Shown: piece after piece, positions 1 through 5,700 of the stretch
Layout: every line of letters starts with the position of its first letter
Numbering within the stretch: position 1 is the first letter of the stretch
Assembly: GCA_007135355.1 (NCBI GenBank)
Contig: SLJA01000332.1
Coordinates: 1-6,709 of the forward strand
Direction of reading: 5' to 3'
DNA from: Wenzhouxiangella sp.
Lineage (GTDB): Bacteria; Pseudomonadota; Gammaproteobacteria; Xanthomonadales; Wenzhouxiangellaceae
Length of the DNA stretch: 6,709 bases
The notes under the pieces: generated by a model
Databases searched by the model: none
What the model saw: only the letters and a program-made list of their open reading frames with translations
What the model was told of the DNA's origin: nothing
Program-made: the position numbers and the translations under genes

Positions 1-17
1 AGGGTATCGAAAGACAT
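1..17 (-). CDS. Start of a probable DEAD-box RNA helicase (RhlE-like), cut by the window edge
   Basis: Only the first five codons and two bases of the sixth are present, reading M-S-F-D-T followed by CT (a Leu codon whatever the third base). The start is well supported: a purine-rich AAGGA (minus strand, 28 to 24) lies six bases before the ATG at 17-15. From memory of the family, DEAD-box ATP-dependent RNA helicases of the RhlE group in Gammaproteobacteria commonly begin MSF(D/E)(S/T)LGL, and this matches as far as it goes. RhlE-type enzymes unwind RNA in ribosome maturation and RNA turnover in the cytoplasm. Six residues cannot prove the family, so the product is an informed guess while the start codon itself is fairly secure. 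The gene has a leader of about 140 bases if the promoter proposed at 164-172 is right. Confidence 0.5.
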
Positions 18-45
18 TGTTTTTCCTTGTTGACCAAGGCTTGGT
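18..45 (-). promoter_or_regulatory. Ribosome-binding region with competing hairpins upstream of the left-edge gene
   Basis: On the minus strand the Shine-Dalgarno (CAAGGA, 29 to 24) can pair with CCTTG at 39 to 35, giving a five-base-pair stem with a five-base loop that would hide the ribosome-binding site. The same CCTTGG segment also lies in a local inverted repeat, ACCAAG-C-CTTGGT on the minus strand (45 to 33). In addition it can pair with CCAAGGC at 96 to 90 further up the leader (seven pairs with GCCTTGG, 40 to 34). These pairings exclude each other. The complementarity is seen directly; a regulatory switch is inference. Confidence 0.35.
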
Positions 46-163
46 GTGCAGGCCGCTATTACACGGCGCGCGAGACAAATCGGGGAGAGGCCTTGGAAAA
101 CATTCAATCCGCGAGAGGGCACTGGTTCGTGTCGATCTGCTTGACCGACTCCGTGCGGAGCGG

Positions 164-172
164 AGAATAGCA
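164..172 (-). promoter_or_regulatory. Candidate extended -10 promoter for the left-edge gene
   Basis: The minus strand reads TGC-TATTCT from 172 to 164: an extended -10 TG motif followed by a hexamer matching TATAAT at four of six positions. No good -35 hexamer is visible at 16-18 bases, which is tolerated in extended -10 promoters. Transcription would begin near 157 and give a leader of about 140 bases. The element sits just downstream, in the minus direction, of the terminator at 203-235, a sensible order for a new transcription unit. Confidence 0.35.
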
Positions 173-202
173 CGAATGACTACCGGAGCGTTATGACAGA
201 TG

Positions 203-235
203 AAAAAAACGCTGCCGGCTCATAGGCCGGCAGCG
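203..235 (-). terminator. Intrinsic (Rho-independent) terminator, minus strand
   Basis: A perfect ten-base-pair GC-rich stem (CGCTGCCGGC at 210-219 with GCCGGCAGCG at 226-235) encloses a six-base loop. On the minus strand it is followed directly by seven Ts (209 to 203). This is a textbook intrinsic terminator for transcripts coming from higher coordinates. On the plus strand no T-run follows, so it is not bidirectional. No recognisable minus-strand gene ends just before it; the nearest minus-strand gene starts at 6383 and ends at 2709, beyond the convergent protease gene. Confidence 0.85.
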
Positions 236-475
236 CCTCTTCGAACAGAAGTTGCAGGTTTCAAGCGGATGCACTCGAGACCGTGAACGTCATTCTCACC
301 ACTTCATCGGGGAAAAGAACCGACACATTCAGATGGGTGGCCAGCGAGGGATTATGGGAAACATTAGTCGCTGGGGGGCAGGGCGCTCGCGCCCGGACCA
401 TGGTCTCCGAGCCGTTCGGCCAAGTGCCGGCGGACATCCTGATCAGTCAGTAGGTCAGCTAAACGGGCATACCTG
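203..475 (-). ncRNA. Candidate structured minus-strand RNA ending at the terminator (tentative)
   Basis: Between the terminator and about 475 no convincing gene is seen on either strand, yet the minus strand can form several stem-loops: CGGC/GCCG at 417-429, a palindromic GACCATGGTC at 396-405, GGGCGC/GCGCCC at 381-394, and CCAGCGA (341-347) with TCGCTGG (368-374) around a 20-base loop. A weak promoter can be drawn upstream on the minus strand: TTGAAA (505 to 500), an 18-base spacer, then TGC-TATTGC (484 to 476), whose -10 matches only three of six. The strong terminator is the main evidence for a transcript. A decayed protein gene is the alternative. The 5' end is a guess. Confidence 0.25.
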
Positions 476-605
476 GCAATAGCAGCCGTTGAAAGCGGTT
501 TTCAAATACGTTAGGGTTCGTTGCTTCGGTTGTTTGCTTGTCCCGGGCTAGTAGCTGAATGATGTTTTCCGATCACCGGATGGGGGCATTGGGGATCTTG
601 GTTTC
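236..605. other. Intergenic stretch without a convincing gene
   Basis: This region lies between the minus-strand terminator and the protease ribosome-binding site. Short open stretches exist on both strands: a plus ATG frame at 252-482, a minus ATG frame of 58 codons at 437-261, and minus frames open without a start codon at 501-364 and about 570-459. None has both a start codon and a credible ribosome-binding site, and none resembles a family I recognise. The minus-strand frame 501-364 has the Arg/Ala/Leu/Asp-rich look of a high-GC protein tail (for example RYARLADLLTDQDVRRHLAE), so a gene remnant is possible. An inverted repeat, TTGAAA-N5-TTTCAA, sits at 489-505. I see no clear sigma-70 promoter for the protease. 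Confidence 0.5.
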
Positions 606-611
606 AAGGAG
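606..611 (+). promoter_or_regulatory. Shine-Dalgarno deciding the GTG start of the metalloprotease
   Basis: AAGGAG lies five bases before a GTG at 617-619. This strong match selects the GTG, which is followed at once by a typical export signal, rather than any later ATG in the frame. Confidence 0.85.
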
Positions 612-616
612 TTTTC

Positions 617-2674
617 GTGCGTTTGATTCTGATTTCAACGATATTCATCGCGATACACAGTCCTTACGCCCAAGCGGCGTGGGAGCTCAAAGAGCCTCTG
701 ATGGATCGTGCTAGTGAACTCTCGGTTGCAGCAGAGGCGGTCTGGCGAATTGATTTTGATCCTGACCTATTGGCTGAGGATGTGAGCCAATTGCCCATTC
801 CTTTGCCGGGTCGGGACGTGAAGTTGGCGGTCCGGGAACAGCTGGTGTTCAGGGCGCCGGATGACCAGACTTGGATTGGGCGGGTACCCGCCGACGGTAC
901 TCAAGTAGTGCTGACTTTGCGTCGCGGCTGGATGGCGGCAAAGATTTTCGAAGCTGAGCGTTCTTGGGAAATCAGGCCAGCTGCCGAGCACGGCACAGTA
1001 CTCATCGCTCTGGATGATGCGAGATTCCCGGAGTGTTCCGGTGCAGAATCGCCCCGTCGAGATTTCCGCAACCCGGAAACACGCCCCGCGGAAAGAGCGT
1101 TCGAGTCGCAGTCATCTCAAGAACCGTGGGATTTCGGGCCGACTTCAGTCCGTGTTGACAGTTTAATGGCTTACACGCCGGCGTCGCGTCGGCACTTGGG
1201 TGGACATGACCAAACCCACGCCTTCCTGCAGCTTGGTGTCGATTTGACCAATCTCAGTTTCGTCAACAGTGATGTAGAGCTGGCTATCCGAATCGTTCAC
1301 TTCGCAGAAGTCTCGTCTCAAGAAAGTAACCAGTGCGGCGGTCAGTCTGGCGATCTCGCAGCAGCGCGCAATAATCCGAGCCTGCAGAGTTTGCGAATGG
1401 AGTATCAGGCCGACTTGGTAGCTTTGATCACCATGGGTGGGTATTGCGGGTGTGCTTATGTTCAGCGTAATCCGGGTCCGGAGTTCTACAGCTTCGGCTA
1501 CCAGGCCACGGCAGTGGGCTGCGCTGTGGGCAATCTGACCCTCGCCCACGAGTATGGGCACAACCTGGGTATGGAGCATGACCCAGCCAACGGGCCAGAT
1601 CCAAACGACGCGTCGTACGGCTTCGCCTTCGGCCACTTCGTTGATGGTGAGTTTCGAACGGTGATGTCTTATGCATCCGAATGCGACAGTGGCTGTCTGC
1701 GCCGACCGCACTTTTCTAATCCCGAGGTCTTGATTGACCTGCAACCCACCGGCATTCAGGGCCAGCGCAACAATGCAGAGGTCGCTCGTAGAATCGGACC
1801 GATAGTCAGCGATTTTGAGCAGGCAGGAGATGAGTCCCTTCCTGAACCAGCGGTTATCCCGGGCCAAATACTGATTCAGGCGGTTCCCGGGGAGGCTCTA
1901 GTCACCGAATTTAGTCTGGTCAACCAAGGGTCTGGGCCATTTGGTTTTAGTATCCAAGATACAAATGGCGGTGGCGCAGAGCTGTCCGAGAGGCACTCGG
2001 CGGATTTGGATGAGACGCTGCACTTCCCAACTCTCAGCGTGGCTGGGCTATCCGATGCAGGGAACCGGCGTTGGCAGCTTCACGAGCGCGTTGGTGGATT
2101 CCAGACAAGAGGCGAAGTCGTCGGTATCAGTTTCGGTGGAGAGGTCGAGCTGGACCAGGGAGTATTGGCTTCCGATCTCACAATGGTGATTCAGCCGCCC
2201 GATGGTGCCCAGTTATGGTTTGGATGGGTGACGCGGCCATGGTCCTTCATGGGTGCGGCCAATAATGGTTATTATGAGACGTCTTTTGCCGAATCAATGC
2301 TCAATCAGCCAGCTCAGGACGAGGGGTTATGGCGGATATGGTTCTCTGGCGACCACGCCGATTCCGAAGCCATCATGGAGTGGAGCGATGTTGAGATCAC
2401 TCTGCATAAGACGCCCCTGCCGCCGGGATGTGATGCGCCGTCCAGTGTTAGCTGGATCACATCGATTGCCCCGGAAACTGGCCAAGTAGCAACCGAGTCT
2501 TCTCAAACAATCACAATCAATGTCGATGCCAGCGAGCTCTCTGCTGATACGATATATGCAGCTTCCCTCTGCTTGACTGTTGATGACCCTCGAATTTCGA
2601 TGATCGAAATACCGGTATTTCTTGACACCGGCGGAGTCACATCGATTTTTTCTGATCGCTTCCAATCGGATTGA
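617..2674 (+). CDS. Secreted zinc metalloprotease, reprolysin-like (metzincin), with Ig-like and P-like C-terminal domains
   Basis: The 685-residue product should cut proteins outside the cytoplasm. Residues 1-20 form a Sec signal peptide with likely cleavage after AQA. Residues about 21-175 look like a propeptide; Cys140 in RFPEC could serve a cysteine switch (inference). The catalytic domain, about 176-402, carries the metzincin zinc site HEYGHNLGMEHD at 311-322: zinc ligands His311, His315 and His321, catalytic base Glu312. The Met-turn follows in VMSY (Met350), then HFSNP at 365-369, a sequence I associate with bacterial reprolysin-like/peptidyl-Asp-type enzymes. Cysteines 240, 277, 279, 302, 356 and 360 suggest disulfides. 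Residues 411-448 and 605-670 look like two halves of one BACON/ASPM-type Ig-like domain. Between them, about 495-597, lies a proprotein-convertase-P-like segment (ASDLTMVIQPPDG; LWRIWFSGDH). The protein ends IFSDRFQSD. It starts with GTG. The zinc-protease call is firm; subfamily and substrate are unknown. Confidence 0.93.
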   Translation: MRLILISTIFIAIHSPYAQAAWELKEPLMDRASELSVAAEAVWRIDFDPDLLAEDVSQLPIPLPGRDVKLAVREQLVFRAPDDQTWIGRVPADGTQVVLTLRRGWMAAKIFEAERSWEIRPAAEHGTVLIALDDARFPECSGAESPRRDFRNPETRPAERAFESQSSQEPWDFGPTSVRVDSLMAYTPASRRHLGGHDQTHAFLQLGVDLTNLSFVNSDVELAIRIVHFAEVSSQESNQCGGQSGDLAAARNNPSLQSLRMEYQADLVALITMGGYCGCAYVQRNPGPEFYSFGYQATAVGCAVGNLTLAHEYGHNLGMEHDPANGPDPNDASYGFAFGHFVDGEFRTVMSYASECDSGCLRRPHFSNPEVLIDLQPTGIQGQRNNAEVARRIGPIVSDFEQAGDESLPEPAVIPGQILIQAVPGEALVTEFSLVNQGSGPFGFSIQDTNGGGAELSERHSADLDETLHFPTLSVAGLSDAGNRRWQLHERVGGFQTRGEVVGISFGGEVELDQGVLASDLTMVIQPPDGAQLWFGWVTRPWSFMGAANNGYYETSFAESMLNQPAQDEGLWRIWFSGDHADSEAIMEWSDVEITLHKTPLPPGCDAPSSVSWITSIAPETGQVATESSQTITINVDASELSADTIYAASLCLTVDDPRISMIEIPVFLDTGGVTSIFSDRFQSD
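2594..2621. repeat. Two overlapping palindromes at the 3' end of the protease gene
   Basis: ATTTCGAT-G-ATCGAAAT (2594-2610) is a perfect inverted repeat with eight-base arms and a one-base centre. It overlaps GAAATACCGGTATTTC (2606-2621), a perfect 16-base palindrome. They share GAAAT, so as RNA only one could fold at a time. Both are inside the coding sequence. A T6 run follows at 2646-2651 but too far away to make an intrinsic terminator. Confidence 0.6.
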
Positions 2675-2708
2675 TATACCCAATATTGGGATCTCAGGCG
2701 GCTGCCCC
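2675..2708. other. Short gap between convergent genes; no clear terminator
   Basis: Only 34 bases separate the stop of the protease from the stop of the large minus-strand gene. The gap contains the perfect 12-base palindrome CCCAATATTGGG (2679-2690). A second inverted repeat, CGGCTGC (2699-2705) with GCAGCCG (2723-2729), spans the minus gene's stop codon. Neither is followed by a T-run on either strand, so a shared intrinsic terminator is not supported; Rho-dependent ending or colliding transcription is possible. Confidence 0.45.
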
Positions 2709-5700
2709 TTATTCCTCAAGCCGCAGCCGAAAGACCGCGCTCCCATCGGTGTAGACCACCTCGCCGCTTCTTGCGGCAACAAAGCCGCGCGGACGAGGCG
2801 AGCCGTCGAAAGCGGTTTCCAGGCCGGGCTTTCTTTGCCAGGATTCGCCCTCGTCGAAAGTGATCCAGGCGGAGTGCGCGCCTCCACGCATGAGCACCAC
2901 GCCGGGTTCCAGGGCTGTCAGAGTGTGACCGCTTCCGGATCCCCAAAACAGATTGTCGATGGGTTCGGGCAAGGGGATTTCTTGCCATGTTCCGCCTTCG
3001 TCAGTCGAGCGCAATATGTGCGCTGTCTGGGCGCTGTCGATGGCCATGGCCCAGATCGAGCGCCCGTCCCAGCTTGCGCCGACCACTTGGGTCAGATGCT
3101 CGGGAATCGGCGCCCATTGATAGAGCGTCGCACGGGCAGGGCTTGCGCTGTACCAGCGTCTGGATTGATCAATGGCAATGGCGCGCGAATCGTTGATGTG
3201 GGAGACTGAGTCGCGGCTGGCCAATTCAATGTTGGTGCCGTAGCTTTCCCACGACTGGCCCGCATCCGTGCTGAAAAAAAGTTCGCCGTTGCGGTCCCAT
3301 GCCCCCCAGCCCGGATTGAAATTGCCGGTGGCGCGATGCAGGAAGTTGTCGCCGCCCATGACGATTCGATTGGTTTGTCCGGCAGCAGGATCAACACTGA
3401 AAAAGCTCTGGGCGCGGTCGCTGGATCGCAGCAGTTCCCGATTCAGGGTCAGAAACAGGGTTTCGCCATCGCTGACCAGATCTCTGGGTACCCCATCAAG
3501 CTGGTTGACCAGCTCCCAGTCGGGATCCGCTGCAGCCTGACGCCAGATCTTCGCTCGCTCATTTTCGGCGTCGTTGATCGCCATCCACACCGCACCCGTG
3601 CCATCGATGGTCAAGCCTTCGACCCCAGAAGCGGGACTGATTCGCTGCCAGTGCGGTGAGAATGCGGGTTCGGGAATCTCCAGGGCGCCGGTGAACCAGT
3701 CCAGGGCGATATCCATTTGTTGCCAATGAAGCGAGCAGTGCGGTCCCTCCTGTTCAAGATCACCGCGGGTATTCAGGCCGATGGTGTACTTGTAGAAAGC
3801 ATAGCCGCGGTGCCCATGTTCGTAGAGAAAGTCGCCGCTGGTGGTGTTGATGTAGACCCGCATGCGCTGCAGGAACTCGTTCGCTGGGTCCCAGGTGGGA
3901 TCAGGCGAGTTGTAACACCCGCAGCCTCCGTAAAAACCGCCGCCGTAATTCTCGCCATGACTTTGCATGAAGTCATGCAGGAAACAGGTGCCTTGCGACC
4001 CCCCGGCGAAATAGAACTGGTGATGATCAGGAGTGAAATACGGGCTCAGGCCAAACTGCAGGAACTCATCCAGCAAGGGTTGATCCTCGCTCATCCACTG
4101 GCGGGTTTCTTCCTGGGGCGGGTTGCGGGTTTCCGGGGATGAAACCGTGATCGGAATCAATTCACGCTGTTCGCCCCGCCAGGCAACCCCGGGAAAAAAG
4201 GAATCCAGGATCTGTTGCTTGCTGGCCCGGTTATTGCCGTGGAAATAAATCAGAACCGGCTTCGGCTCGGTCAGGTCGATGTGTTGTGGAAGCGCCAGGC
4301 GATAGTCGAGTGCGCGACCGGAACTGCTGACAAAACGCCCTGTCAACACGGTAGTCGAGGCACTCGGCCCTGCCATGGTGGAAAAATACCGTTGGGCTTG
4401 CAGCTCGGCATCGCTGACGCCGGTGACCGCATCGGATGGAAGGGTCTCCACAATCACATCGCCACGCTCGTCAAGCACCACGCCCGGGCCGATAATTCGG
4501 TCGCCGGGCTCGGGCATGTCGTCTGCCACGCGCTGGGATTCCGGACTCGGACTGCTGATCGCTTCGTGTGCGAAGGTTCGATTGGGCGCTGCTTCATCGG
4601 TGTCGACAGCGACGCGGAACCCTCGAAACCGATTCCGAACTGATTTCTGATCGTAGCCGCGTGATGCCGAACGAATCGCGCGTCCGCCCATGGCCCAGGA
4701 CCCGCCACGCAATGGCGACTCTTGGCAGGAGCCGGTCAGCCAGGCGCTGCCGTCCGTCGGTGGGGCGCCCCAATAGCCCCAGTTCCAGCAATCTGCCACC
4801 CACTCCCAGACGTTGCCGTGCATGTCGTGCAGTCCCCAGCTGTTGGGAGCGAAACTCGCCACCGGCAGGGTCTGCCCGCGGAACTCCCCGCCCGGACAGC
4901 CGGCGGCCGGGGCGCCGCCCTGGAAATTGGCCAGACGGGTATCGAGGCAGTCCCCGGTATTGAAGCGATCCTGTGTGCCGGCGCGCGCGGCATACTCCCA
5001 CTCACTCTCGCTGGGCAGCCGATAATTGCGACCGGTTTTGACCCGCAGCCAGGCCACGTATTCCTGCGCATCGTTCCAGCTGACATTGATCACCGGCCGA
5101 CTGCCTCGGCCCCATCCTTCGTCATCCGGCACGTGCGAGCAGGCACCGTCGGCAACGCAGGCATCCCATTGCTCGAATGTCACCGCCGTTCGGCCCAGGC
5201 CAAACCCGGTAACGTCGACCTGGCGGTGGGGGCGCTCATTGGCGCCGTGCTGTGGCTCGCTGTCCGTGCTGCCTTGAATGAAGGTGCCGCCCGGAATCTC
5301 CATCATCGTCGGGCACTCGGGACAATCCTGAAAACTCTGCAGTCGCGAGTCGAGGTAGACCAAACCATCGCCCGAGGCCAGAGAAAACGCCATCCCGCGC
5401 GCCCCGGAGCTGCCATAACTGGGCTGCGATAACACCTTGACCTCGACGGCGTAGGGCTCGGCGATGCAGAAGCCGCCAAATCCGCTTGCGCTCCGCTCGG
5501 GATCGTGGAAGCCGCCAAACACGACCCCACCCTGGAAACCGCCACCGGAGCGGTCAGCATAAGAGGTCAAAGCCGAAATCGAATAGCGGACGTCGCTGGT
5601 CGAGTTGGGGCGATAGGACACGACATAAAAGCCGGGTGTGACCGTTGCGCTGACCGCCGTCTCGCCGGTGCTCACGGCCTGATCGACAATGACGGTGGTC

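Noticed and set aside
211..234. The 203-235 hairpin as a plus-strand terminator
   Set aside because: On the plus strand the stem is followed by CCTCTTCG rather than a T-run; the T7 is only on the minus strand.
261..437. Minus-strand ATG frame of 58 codons ending before the terminator
   Set aside because: Its position before the terminator is tempting, but the only AGG touches the ATG, and the N-terminal half looks random.
252..482. Plus-strand ATG frame of 76 codons in the intergenic stretch
   Set aside because: It has no ribosome-binding site, an Arg/Gly/His-rich composition and no recognisable motif.
1163..1867. Minus-strand open frame of 234 codons inside the protease gene
   Set aside because: It lies wholly opposite a strongly supported catalytic domain and has no domain or signal I recognise; it is a shadow frame.
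2709..3668. Annotation of the C-terminal region as an active sialidase
   Set aside because: Only Asp-box structural motifs are visible. These occur in many propellers, and no sialidase catalytic FRIP-type motif was seen.
4602..5312. Annotation of the SUMF1 domain as an active formylglycine-generating enzyme
   Set aside because: The cysteine pair needed for copper binding is absent after RGGS, and no sulfatase is encoded nearby.
4722..5432. Plus-strand open frame of 236 codons opposite the SUMF1-like domain
   Set aside because: It is antisense to conserved FGE-like motifs and has a low-complexity Ala/Gly/Arg/Pro composition typical of shadow frames in GC-rich DNA.
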